This document shows, piece by piece, positions 1 to 7,214 of a DNA stretch of 9,730 bases. The stretch is from positions 1-9,730 of the forward strand of contig DJKX01000028.1 of the NCBI GenBank assembly GCA_002436185.1, written 5' to 3'. Positions within the stretch are counted from its first letter, which is position 1; each line of letters starts with the position of its first letter. The position numbers and the translations under genes are program-made. The DNA is from Fidelibacterota bacterium UBA6531. Lineage in GTDB: Bacteria > Fidelibacterota > Marinisomatia > Marinisomatales > TCS55. The notes under the pieces are model-generated. The model saw only the letters and a program-made list of their open reading frames with translations. It made no database searches and had not been told where the DNA came from.

Positions 1-1
1 A

Positions 2-37
2 CTATCTCACCAGGTGGGGCTGGGTTTGGAATTTTAG
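2..37 (+). CDS. Probable C-terminal end of an outer-membrane beta-barrel protein (partial)
   Basis: The frame starting at base 2 reads LSHQVGLGLEF and then TAG at 35-37. The last residues alternate small/polar with hydrophobic (V, L, L, F) and end in phenylalanine, the usual signature of the last beta-strand of an outer-membrane barrel recognised by the BAM complex. This would fit a porin or PorV/PorP-type protein in a Gram-negative cell, but only 11 codons are inside the window, so no family can be named. A competing frame (1-45, ending GAGFGILGK and TGA) is also open, so this is an inference from the pattern. The gene would end 207 bp before the next start codon. Confidence 0.4.
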   Translation, partial: LSHQVGLGLEF

Positions 38-41
38 GAAA

Positions 42-55
42 GTGATGCGCATCAC
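42..55. promoter_or_regulatory. Perfect 14-bp palindrome resembling a CRP/FNR-family operator
   Basis: GTGATGCGCATCAC is its own reverse complement. It contains GTGA-N6-TCAC, the core of the CRP consensus TGTGA-N6-TCACA, and also resembles the FNR layout (TTGAT-N4-ATCAA) with one changed base per half. It lies ~190 bp upstream of the 954-aa gene, in the spacer that should hold the promoter of the secreted-protein cluster. It is not followed by a T-tract directly, so it is unlikely to be a terminator of the upstream gene. Binding by a CRP/FNR-type regulator is an inference from the motif. Confidence 0.4.
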
Positions 56-59
56 CATT

Positions 60-222
60 AAAAAGATTTATTTTTCATTAAATTCATTCGAATACCAAGC
101 AAAGCTTTTTCATTAAGTAATAAATGATTTAAGGACGTTACTCATATGATTCTCCCTCTTAATAGTCGGGGGTTACGGTAAAATTTCGTAAATTCACCAG
201 CTATTCTAAAAAAAGATTTATT
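60..222 (+). repeat. Pair of 13-bp direct repeats in the upstream spacer
   Basis: AAAAAGATTTATT occurs exactly at 60-72 and 210-222, 150 bp apart, the second copy ending 10 bp before the ribosome binding site of the next gene. A second exact pair, TTTTTCATTAA, lies at 71-81 and 106-116, 35 bp apart. The spacer is AT-rich, so chance repeats are fairly likely. Nothing that clearly matches a -35/-10 pair was found here; TATGAT at 145-150 could be a -10 but lacks a good partner. Confidence 0.25.
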
Positions 223-232
223 AATAACAAAT

Positions 233-236
233 AGGA
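233..236 (+). promoter_or_regulatory. Shine-Dalgarno site for the 954-aa gene
   Basis: AGGA sits 8 bases before the ATG at 245, inside AGGAAG. This supports the chosen start, which also gives a complete signal peptide. Confidence 0.6.
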
Positions 237-244
237 AGATAACA

Positions 245-3109
245 ATGAAATCAATCAAAGCTATAAGTTTCATAATTATTTCAATTTCACTTATCTGGGG
301 TGAAACATTACCAAAAGTAGGTACAAACCCAAAGTTTAAAACAACTGGGAATGTAGTTATCGAAAATGTAGTTATCGAAAACACATCGCGCAGTTCAAAT
401 AATCGGACTGACACCACCACCATCTTTTTTGATGATATGGAAGGCGGGACAACCGATTGGACATTCGGTACCGGATGGGCAGAAACAACATCCAGCTACA
501 GCAGTCCCTCTACAAGTCTCCATATTGATGACGATAATTATGATACCGAAAGTTCATTACTGACACCGACCATTTCACTTCCGGATGCGACAGATAATGA
601 GTTGATCAAATTCAATTTTGATCTATGGTGTGATTTTCCTGATTTCGATGGCGATGGAGATAATTTCCTGGAAGATTATTATCGCGTGGAAATAGCTAAT
701 TTGGATGAACAACCAATTTATTTTCATACGTCAACCAACGGTGCCTACAGTGGCAGTTCCTGGTGGTGTGCAGATGCAGGCAGTGGTGGCTATGATAATG
801 CCTGGCTACAATTTCTGGATACTCCTACGATCTCGATTCCTGCAGGCGGCGGTACATTATCTACACAAATGAAATGGGGTATTGAGGACCCTGCCGGTGC
901 TACAGTTGCAGGAACATGCACTAATGGCTGGGATGCCGCCAATGTGCGTATCTCTGACGATGGCGGTAATACATGGTATCTATTAACAGGCAGTGACCCC
1001 TATGATTTTACCGATGGCTACGGTTGGATATACAATGATCCCACTTATTATGATTGTCAGGATTTGGCAGCAGGTTGGGGTGGTCTGGAAGGGTGGCATT
1101 TAGTAACATTTGACCTGTCCTCTTATGCTGGCGATGATGTGATCATTCGCTTTGGTTTTGGTTCAGACCCAGCCTTTTGTACAGCTGATGATGCAACCAT
1201 AGATGGTTTTCGAATCGATGATATTTCTGTAGAAGATACCGCTGGTAATGTGTTGTTTGCGGATGATGCGGAAGGTGACACTGAAATGATCCCGACAAAT
1301 GGATTTGAATATCAGTGGACAACCGTATTTTATGATTATGGAGATGACACTCGTCCTGGTGGAGTAAATGTAGGCTGGGACACATATATGCCCGGCGATC
1401 CATTTAACAATAATACACAACTGGATATTACCGAACATGCTGGTGCGGATGTGAAGTTTCGCGTAGTTGCAAGAATAGATGATAATGATGATGGTGGTAA
1501 TGGCAGTGGATTATTCATTGATGATTTTCATGTTTGGAAAGTTTCATTGGAAGAGACACTTCCTACTGTAACCGGTGTGTACGCTGAAGCTGGTGATGGT
1601 TCAGTTAATGTTACCTGGAATGATCTTAATGTAGGCACCGGAGGAGATGTTATTTACGATGATGGGCAGTTTGATCCCATGGAATCAATTTTTATGAACA
1701 GTGGAACATCGGTTTGCGGTACATTATTTGATATGCCTTTTGGGGCCACAGCGGTGACAGTGAATACTGTATCCGTATATGGGGATGATAATTACAGCGG
1801 TACAACCAATATTTATGGTTATGCAATTTCGCTCAGTGGTCCTGATGAAAATCCTTTATATTCTGCGACTGTAACAACAACAGCCGGGCAATGGCTTGAA
1901 GAAACTGTCAACTGGGCATTTACAGGTGACTTCATGATTGGTTATGAAATCACCGCAGACATAGCTTGTGCAATTGATTCTGATGTCCCTGGTGGTCAGG
2001 CCCATTCTTGGACCAACCTTGGCGGTTGGCAGGATTGGAGTACGACCGCCAATAACTATGGTCTTACTGATGGGGAGTGGGCTATCCGAGCAAATGTTGA
2101 TGTAGATGGAGCTGATGCTGTGTACAATGTTTACCGCAGCACTGCCGGTAGTGAATACACTCTTATGTTCAATGGCCAATATTTATCCAATGCCGAATAC
2201 ATAGATAACCTTGTGGAAAATGACACAGAATATTGCTACAAGGTTACAGCACAGTATGGCACTGAAGTAGGTCCTATGTCCGCTGCTTCCTGCGCTACAC
2301 CTGAAGCTCAAACCATTCATGAGATTGCATATGATGACGGTGAAGCAGAAACCAGCACGAATGTTGGTAGTGGTAACTATTTGGCAGTCAAAATTACTCC
2401 TGATAGATATCCTTCCGAGATAAAACGTGTGAAGTTTTATGTACCCACGACATCACCTGGTATTTGTGGTGTTCGAGTATGGGATGATGATGGAGAAGAT
2501 GGTTTACCGGGTACTGAATGGACACCCCCCAGTGGTATAATTATGCAACTGGCCCAGGGTTGGAATGTAAAAGACATGTCCAGCTTAGGAATTTATATTG
2601 GTTCTGGTGACTTTTATGTTGGCTGGGAAGAAACATCCAATACACCACCTATTGGTATAGACCTCTCAGATCCAGATTTTCGTAGTTACATCAATATAGA
2701 TGATTCACCTCCAGTAGGTACTGATGGTGAATGGGCTGAATTGTATTTGGATGGAGATTTCATGGTTCGAGTTGAAGTGGATTCAGGTGTTCTGGCCATC
2801 GATGATGATTTGGTTAATGTCATCCCCGAAAACTTTACATTACGCCAGAATTACCCCAATCCTTTTAACCCGGTTACAAATATCTCCTTTGAAATCCCGG
2901 AATTTTCCAAGACACACCTTGCAGTATTTGATCTTACTGGACGGGAAGTAAAAACACTGGTGAATAACGAAAACATGAATGCTGGTCGTTATATATACCA
3001 GTTAAATGCTGCTGATTTGCCTTCGGGGATGTATTTCTACAGGATATTAGCTATATCCGAAGCTGGGCATAGGTTTTCTGATACAAAGAAACTCGTCCTG
3101 CTTAAATAA
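245..3109 (+). CDS. Large secreted multidomain protein: jelly-roll modules, Fn3 with apparent inserted module, T9SS sorting domain
   Basis: 954 aa. Residues 1-19 form a signal peptide (K-rich start, hydrophobic core, ending LIWG). Residues ~58-435 contain jelly-roll/InhA-like modules: 'DDMEGG' and 'DDAEGD' starts and 'RIDDISV', 'FIDDFHVW' ends are typical of carbohydrate/protein-binding beta-sandwiches next to M6-type peptidases. An Fn3 domain begins at ~439-462 (VTGVYAEAGDGSVNVTW) and resumes at ~625-686 (VYNVYRS..., YCYKVTA, SCATP; C664 and C683 may pair). Between lies a 'YDDG' module (~467-620), and a second copy follows at ~694-850. Residues ~856-954 form the T9SS type A sorting domain (NYPNPFNPVT, FDLTGRE, SGMYFYR, KKLVLLK). 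Asp/Gly-rich loops suggest calcium binding. No HExxH or other catalytic motif is seen, so an adhesin or binding role is more likely than an enzyme. It leads the cluster; a hairpin separates it from the proteases. The exact function is unknown. Confidence 0.85.
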   Translation: MKSIKAISFIIISISLIWGETLPKVGTNPKFKTTGNVVIENVVIENTSRSSNNRTDTTTIFFDDMEGGTTDWTFGTGWAETTSSYSSPSTSLHIDDDNYDTESSLLTPTISLPDATDNELIKFNFDLWCDFPDFDGDGDNFLEDYYRVEIANLDEQPIYFHTSTNGAYSGSSWWCADAGSGGYDNAWLQFLDTPTISIPAGGGTLSTQMKWGIEDPAGATVAGTCTNGWDAANVRISDDGGNTWYLLTGSDPYDFTDGYGWIYNDPTYYDCQDLAAGWGGLEGWHLVTFDLSSYAGDDVIIRFGFGSDPAFCTADDATIDGFRIDDISVEDTAGNVLFADDAEGDTEMIPTNGFEYQWTTVFYDYGDDTRPGGVNVGWDTYMPGDPFNNNTQLDITEHAGADVKFRVVARIDDNDDGGNGSGLFIDDFHVWKVSLEETLPTVTGVYAEAGDGSVNVTWNDLNVGTGGDVIYDDGQFDPMESIFMNSGTSVCGTLFDMPFGATAVTVNTVSVYGDDNYSGTTNIYGYAISLSGPDENPLYSATVTTTAGQWLEETVNWAFTGDFMIGYEITADIACAIDSDVPGGQAHSWTNLGGWQDWSTTANNYGLTDGEWAIRANVDVDGADAVYNVYRSTAGSEYTLMFNGQYLSNAEYIDNLVENDTEYCYKVTAQYGTEVGPMSAASCATPEAQTIHEIAYDDGEAETSTNVGSGNYLAVKITPDRYPSEIKRVKFYVPTTSPGICGVRVWDDDGEDGLPGTEWTPPSGIIMQLAQGWNVKDMSSLGIYIGSGDFYVGWEETSNTPPIGIDLSDPDFRSYINIDDSPPVGTDGEWAELYLDGDFMVRVEVDSGVLAIDDDLVNVIPENFTLRQNYPNPFNPVTNISFEIPEFSKTHLAVFDLTGREVKTLVNNENMNAGRYIYQLNAADLPSGMYFYRILAISEAGHRFSDTKKLVLLK
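350..379 (+). repeat. Two perfect tandem copies of a 15-bp unit inside the coding region
   Basis: The unit AATGTAGTTATCGAA occurs at 350-364 and again at 365-379 without mismatch, encoding NVVIE twice (residues 36-45). It is in frame and just after the signal peptide, in the linker before the first beta-sandwich. Perfect identity suggests a recent slippage event. Confidence 0.85.
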
Positions 3110-3117
3110 TAAAACTA

Positions 3118-3147
3118 TAGGGCGCCATGCTAGCATATGGCGCCCTA
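3118..3147. terminator. Strong GC-rich hairpin between the 954-aa gene and the proteases, without a U-tract
   Basis: The arms TAGGGCGCCAT (3118-3128) and ATGGCGCCCTA (3137-3147) are exact complements, 11 bp, around an 8-nt loop containing the palindrome GCTAGC. It begins 8 bases after the stop codon at 3109 and ends 16 bases before the next start. What follows is AATGATTTAGCC, not a T-run, so it does not look like a classic intrinsic terminator. It may stabilise the 3' end of the upstream message, cause partial termination, or act as an RNA processing boundary. Confidence 0.55.
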
Positions 3148-3163
3148 ATGATTTAGCCAATAG

Positions 3164-5029
3164 ATGAAAAGATTATTCTTTATTGTAGTAGTGATGAGTA
3201 TTTCATCGCTTTTGATTGCCAGTTCGATAACGATTAGTCCCGATACACTTTCAACAACTATTGCATCTGGCGGGTCAAGTACCCACGCTGTAACCATAAC
3301 AAATCATAATTCCTTTCCTGTCAATCTGGAAATTTCAATACTGGAACAGCCTGCGGCAGGGAGGATGCCATTTGATGTAACCCGCTTTGCTCCAGAACCA
3401 GAATCATTGTTTCGCAATTTTACGCCAGATATACAGTACCAGGATGAAAATGGAAATTGGATAGATGGTATCCGTTGTGGAACTACACCTACACCTACCA
3501 ATATGTTGTCATTGGTGCAAAACGCAATTGATAATAACAGATCCCAACGTCGATCCAGCCGAAACCTAGTGAATGTTCAAGTGGCTTGGCATGTGATCCA
3601 TGCCAGCAATGGTGCCGGAAATTTTTCCAATGATATGATCGTTGACCAGATTGAAGTGTTAAATGATGCCTATGCTCCCTATGATATATTCTTTACTTTG
3701 GTCAGTGTTGACTATACGATGAATGATAATTGGTTTGCAGACATGAACCAGTATGAGAGTGCCTATAAACAACAATTAAATATTGACCCGGTTCATCATT
3801 TGAATATTTATTCAGGGAATATGCCTGGTGGTCTTTTGGGCTGGTCATATATGCCTTATTCATGGCCAGAGAATCATTATATGCACGGTGTCTGTTTACT
3901 GTATTCAACATTGCCGGGAGGAACATCATATCCCTATAATGCCGGGGACATCGCAACCCATGAAGTCGGCCATTACCTTGGTTTAGAGCATACATTCTTG
4001 AATGGTTGCAGTACAAATAATGACTATGTGGGTGACACTCCTCAAGAGAATGATGGGAATAATATTTATAATTGCAACAATACGGATACCTGTCCTAACG
4101 ATCCAGGAATGGATCCGGTTCATAATTTTATGACTTACACCGACGATGCATGTGTGGATGAATTCACAACAGGCCAGGGCGACCGTATGGAAGATATGAT
4201 TGCCACTTACAGACCCGGCTTGCTGGAAAATCCCATTGCCCCGGAATGGATATATACTACAACTAATGTTATCCAGGTTCCGGCAAATAGTACAGTGGAT
4301 CTGGATATAACATTTGATGGTACTGCTGTAGTCGGGGGAGATTATGCTGCACATATTTATTTTGAAGAATCAACAATGGATACCACACTATTACTGCCAT
4401 CATATATGCATATTTCCGGCATAACAAACCTGGAATTGAGTTTTGAATCACTGACAGATACTTTATACTCGAATGAATTTTCCAACAATTTTCTGGAAAT
4501 GACATATTCAGGCGTTGATATATTAACGTATGAGTTCAATTATGATCTGGATTGGGTTAACATTTTTGGCGGAGACGGCACTATGGAAAATGGTGAAACA
4601 CAGTTCATTACATTCAATTTCAATAGTTTATTCATGATCCCCGGTGTCTATGAAGGTGATGTGATACTAAATACAAATATGGGTTCCTTTCCCATCCATT
4701 CACAATTGGTTATATTGGAACCGTTGAATATCGATAATGAATCCTTACCACTGAAATTTACCGTCAGTAATAATTTTCCCAATCCTTTTAATCCGGTTAC
4801 AACATTTTCAATTGACCTGCCTGCACAATCATCCTTAAACGCAGCAGTGTACGACTTGTATGGCAGAAAAATTGCAACATTGTTGCATTCAGAGTTGAAT
4901 GCCGGTTCATATAATCTTTCCTGGCAGGGTCGGAATGATGCTGGAGTAATGGTATCAGCCGGAATGTATTTTTTAAAGGTGGATACTGAATATAACCATC
5001 ATGTACAAAAAATGATTTTTATGAAATAG
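3164..5029 (+). CDS. Secreted M43 (ulilysin/cytophagalysin-type) zinc metalloprotease with T9SS sorting domain
   Basis: 621 aa. A signal peptide covers ~1-20. Residues ~21-62 resemble a small beta-sandwich strand set, then a prodomain follows with R-C105-G-T, the likely cysteine switch that caps the zinc, and an Arg-rich site QRRSSRN (128-134) where activation may occur. The catalytic domain (~135-352) has HEVGHYLGLEH: H266, H270 and H276 as zinc ligands, E267 as the catalytic base and G273 at the turn. VGDTP follows, and the Met-turn is NFMTY with M323. C282, C304, C310 and C330 have the spacing of the two ulilysin disulfides. After it come two beta-sandwiches (~355-425 and a BACON-like ~430-518), then the sorting domain (~522-621; NFPNPFNPVT, YDLYGRK, AGMYFLK). 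It likely cuts extracellular proteins or peptides. No Shine-Dalgarno site is visible; the start is the first ATG after an in-frame stop (TAG at 3161) and gives a good signal peptide. The next gene is a paralogue 6 bp away. Confidence 0.92.
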   Translation: MKRLFFIVVVMSISSLLIASSITISPDTLSTTIASGGSSTHAVTITNHNSFPVNLEISILEQPAAGRMPFDVTRFAPEPESLFRNFTPDIQYQDENGNWIDGIRCGTTPTPTNMLSLVQNAIDNNRSQRRSSRNLVNVQVAWHVIHASNGAGNFSNDMIVDQIEVLNDAYAPYDIFFTLVSVDYTMNDNWFADMNQYESAYKQQLNIDPVHHLNIYSGNMPGGLLGWSYMPYSWPENHYMHGVCLLYSTLPGGTSYPYNAGDIATHEVGHYLGLEHTFLNGCSTNNDYVGDTPQENDGNNIYNCNNTDTCPNDPGMDPVHNFMTYTDDACVDEFTTGQGDRMEDMIATYRPGLLENPIAPEWIYTTTNVIQVPANSTVDLDITFDGTAVVGGDYAAHIYFEESTMDTTLLLPSYMHISGITNLELSFESLTDTLYSNEFSNNFLEMTYSGVDILTYEFNYDLDWVNIFGGDGTMENGETQFITFNFNSLFMIPGVYEGDVILNTNMGSFPIHSQLVILEPLNIDNESLPLKFTVSNNFPNPFNPVTTFSIDLPAQSSLNAAVYDLYGRKIATLLHSELNAGSYNLSWQGRNDAGVMVSAGMYFLKVDTEYNHHVQKMIFMK

Positions 5030-5031
5030 GA
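5028..5031 (+). promoter_or_regulatory. Shine-Dalgarno site overlapping the previous stop codon; favours the second of two ATGs
   Basis: AGGA overlaps the TAG stop (5027-5029) of the first protease. It is only 4 bases from the ATG at 5036 but 7 bases from the ATG at 5039. The second ATG therefore has the better spacing, and the protein may be 713 rather than 714 aa. The overlap points to translational coupling of the two proteases. Confidence 0.5.
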
Positions 5032-5035
5032 TAAA

Positions 5036-7180
5036 ATGATGACAAAAATACTAATTCCAATACTGTTTTTATGTTCAGCAATTGCTATCTACGCTGATGA
5101 TATTGAAGTTTCGCAGGATACATTGCTGCAAAATTTGAATTATGGTGAAACAACAGATCGCACAATAACAATCACTAACAACACTTCAAGCGCTGTGGAT
5201 TTATCCATTACTTTGGTGGACCAGACCTGGATACCACCTTTGGGTCGATTTGCAGGTCAGGAAGAAAACATTTTTGCTGATGTTCCTGCCACATTGGGTT
5301 TTACACCTGAACATATTTGCGGTACACCAGATCCGGACCCTACAGATGCTTTAATAGCGGATGAACTTGTAGCAAGATGGTTGGAGCAGCAGGGGCGCAG
5401 TTCTCGAAACATTGTGAATGTGCAGATTGCCTGGCATGTGATCTATCAGGACAACGGTGTGGGCAACTTATCTGATCAGCAAATTGCCCAGCAGGTAACA
5501 TGGCTTAATACTGCTTTTGCTGACCATGATTTTATTTTTACACTGGACATCATTGATCGTACAGTAAACAATGACTGGTTTAATGATATGTATGATACAT
5601 ACGATGCCATCGCTAAACAGGCTCTGAATATTGATTCTTACCATTATATGAATGTTTATACTTCAAATATATTTGTTGATGGAGTAGCCGGGTATGCCTA
5701 CTTACCAAATCAATGGCCGGAAGGAAGTTATATGCATGGTATCGTTCTGGACTACCGTACATTACCTTATGCCGGTGGTTACGATGGTGATACGGCTACT
5801 CATGAAGCAGGCCATTATTTAGGCCTTAGTCACACTTTTCTTAATAATTGTACGACAGGAAATGATCAAGTTGATGATACTCCAGCGCACCACGAGGATT
5901 ATCTCTGGCAGTGCAACAATAATTTAGACAGTTGTCCCGATTTACCTGGCAATGATCCTGTCCACAATTATATGACCTATACAAACAACTCTTGTCAGTG
6001 GGAATTTACTCCGGGACAAAAGGATCGGATGCATGCCATGGTTGCAACATATCGTCCAGGATTGCTGGAAAACCCTGTTGCGCCGCTATGGATGACTACA
6101 GCAGACGAAACAGTGACTGTTCCTGCAAATAGTACGTTGGATGTTGATTTTACATTTGATGCTACAAATACATACGGCGGCACCTATTATGGTGATGCCA
6201 TTTTCACAGCTGCAATACCAGATACAGCCATCACAGTTTCTGCGACGCTGAATATTACCGGCATTCCGGAAATTGGATTAAATACAACGGTTCTTTCATT
6301 TGCTGATACTTATATAAATGATACATCAGCTGTATCATTAGAAATTTCAAATGTGGGATCAGATCATCTGGATATCAGTAGCTTTGAATTTGATTATGAT
6401 TACTTTTTTACTGAAGCTCAAACTGCATCGATCCCACCAAGTGAGTCAGAAGAAATAGCAATATACTTTATTCCTGATTCAGTCGGTTCTTTCAGCGGCA
6501 TCATGACGATCAATTCTAACGACGATGATGACCCGGAAGTAGATGTCACTTTATATGGTACGGGAGAAGAATCACCGCTGCTATTATCATTTTCAACATT
6601 GATTGATACACTGGCTCCTAATTCAGTTAATTCTCATTTGCTAACTTTATCAAATACTGGAAATGTATCGTTAAACTATCAGATTAATCATGATATTGAA
6701 TGGTTAACGATCAGTCCAGAAAACGGTACTATTCCTGCCTTTAATACGGAGTTGGTCCAAGTCAATATCAGTACACTTTTTATGAATTATGGAGAATATA
6801 ATGGAACTATTGAAATTGAAACCAGTGTGGGCATTTTCTATGTAGAAGTGACTATTATTGTAGCGGAACTTAATATAGACAACGATATTGCTGGTATTCC
6901 ACATACGTTTAAAGTACACAACAATTTTCCCAATCCCTTCAATCCTGTTACAAAGGTACAGATAGATGTACCAGAATTTGGCCATGCAATTATACAAGTT
7001 CATGATGCTTCTGGAAGATTAATGACCACTCTGGTAAATGAAGAATTAAGACCGGGATTCCATAGTATTCAATGGAATGGAAAAAATCAATTAGGTGAAT
7101 CGGTTTCATCAGGCGTATATATATTAAATGTGCGATTTGAAAATCTCAATATTTCACAAAAGATGCTGTTGGTGAAATAA
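5036..7180 (+). CDS. Second secreted M43-type zinc metalloprotease, with an added ASH-type domain and T9SS sorting domain
   Basis: 714 aa (713 if started at 5039). The signal peptide runs to ~20 (ending AIAIYA, before DD). It is a clear paralogue of the preceding gene: prodomain with I-C95-G-T (cysteine switch) and GRSSRN (120-125), then a catalytic domain with HEAGHYLGLSH (zinc ligands H256, H260, H266; E257 base; G263), VDDTP, and Met-turn NYMTY with M313. C272, C293, C300 and C320 keep the disulfide spacing. After the common beta-sandwich (~355-412) it has an extra ~100-residue domain (~413-510; LEISNVGSDHLDISSF, IYFIPDSVGSFSG, INSNDDDDPEVDVTLYG) typical of ASH/choice-of-anchor D folds. 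This is absent from the sister protease. A BACON-like domain (~515-608; WLTISPENGTI) and the sorting domain (~612-714; NFPNPFNPVT, HDASGR, SGVYILN, KMLLVK) follow. It probably degrades extracellular proteins; the substrate is unknown. It is almost certainly co-transcribed with its neighbour. Confidence 0.92.
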   Translation: MMTKILIPILFLCSAIAIYADDIEVSQDTLLQNLNYGETTDRTITITNNTSSAVDLSITLVDQTWIPPLGRFAGQEENIFADVPATLGFTPEHICGTPDPDPTDALIADELVARWLEQQGRSSRNIVNVQIAWHVIYQDNGVGNLSDQQIAQQVTWLNTAFADHDFIFTLDIIDRTVNNDWFNDMYDTYDAIAKQALNIDSYHYMNVYTSNIFVDGVAGYAYLPNQWPEGSYMHGIVLDYRTLPYAGGYDGDTATHEAGHYLGLSHTFLNNCTTGNDQVDDTPAHHEDYLWQCNNNLDSCPDLPGNDPVHNYMTYTNNSCQWEFTPGQKDRMHAMVATYRPGLLENPVAPLWMTTADETVTVPANSTLDVDFTFDATNTYGGTYYGDAIFTAAIPDTAITVSATLNITGIPEIGLNTTVLSFADTYINDTSAVSLEISNVGSDHLDISSFEFDYDYFFTEAQTASIPPSESEEIAIYFIPDSVGSFSGIMTINSNDDDDPEVDVTLYGTGEESPLLLSFSTLIDTLAPNSVNSHLLTLSNTGNVSLNYQINHDIEWLTISPENGTIPAFNTELVQVNISTLFMNYGEYNGTIEIETSVGIFYVEVTIIVAELNIDNDIAGIPHTFKVHNNFPNPFNPVTKVQIDVPEFGHAIIQVHDASGRLMTTLVNEELRPGFHSIQWNGKNQLGESVSSGVYILNVRFENLNISQKMLLVK

Positions 7181-7203
7181 ACCTTTTACCGTAACTTTCC
7201 ATA

Positions 7204-7208
7204 AGGAG
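7204..7208 (+). promoter_or_regulatory. Strong Shine-Dalgarno site for the cohesin-like gene
   Basis: AGGAG (within AAGGAGAG) ends 6 bases before the ATG at 7215. It is the best ribosome binding site in the window, so this protein may be made at a higher rate than the proteases upstream. Confidence 0.7.
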
Positions 7209-7214
7209 AGATAA

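Noticed and set aside
142..423. 93-aa reading frame on the minus strand, overlapping the start of the 954-aa gene
   Set aside because: It is antisense to the signal peptide region and promoter spacer, with low-complexity hydrophobic composition and no good ribosome site, so it is most likely a shadow.
245..3109. The 954-aa protein as an InhA/M6-type metalloprotease
   Set aside because: The jelly-roll modules resemble those beside M6 peptidases, but no HExxH motif or other catalytic signature is present.
3983..4354. 123-aa minus-strand frame inside the first protease
   Set aside because: The + strand frame has a conserved catalytic domain and a paralogue next door, so the antisense frame is a by-product.
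172..7195. 12-bp inverted repeat GTTACGGTAAAA (172-183) and TTTTACCGTAAC (7184-7195), which could flank a mobile unit
   Set aside because: A match of this length is expected by chance in a window of this size, there is no transposase or target-site duplication, and the pair does not bracket a sensible unit.
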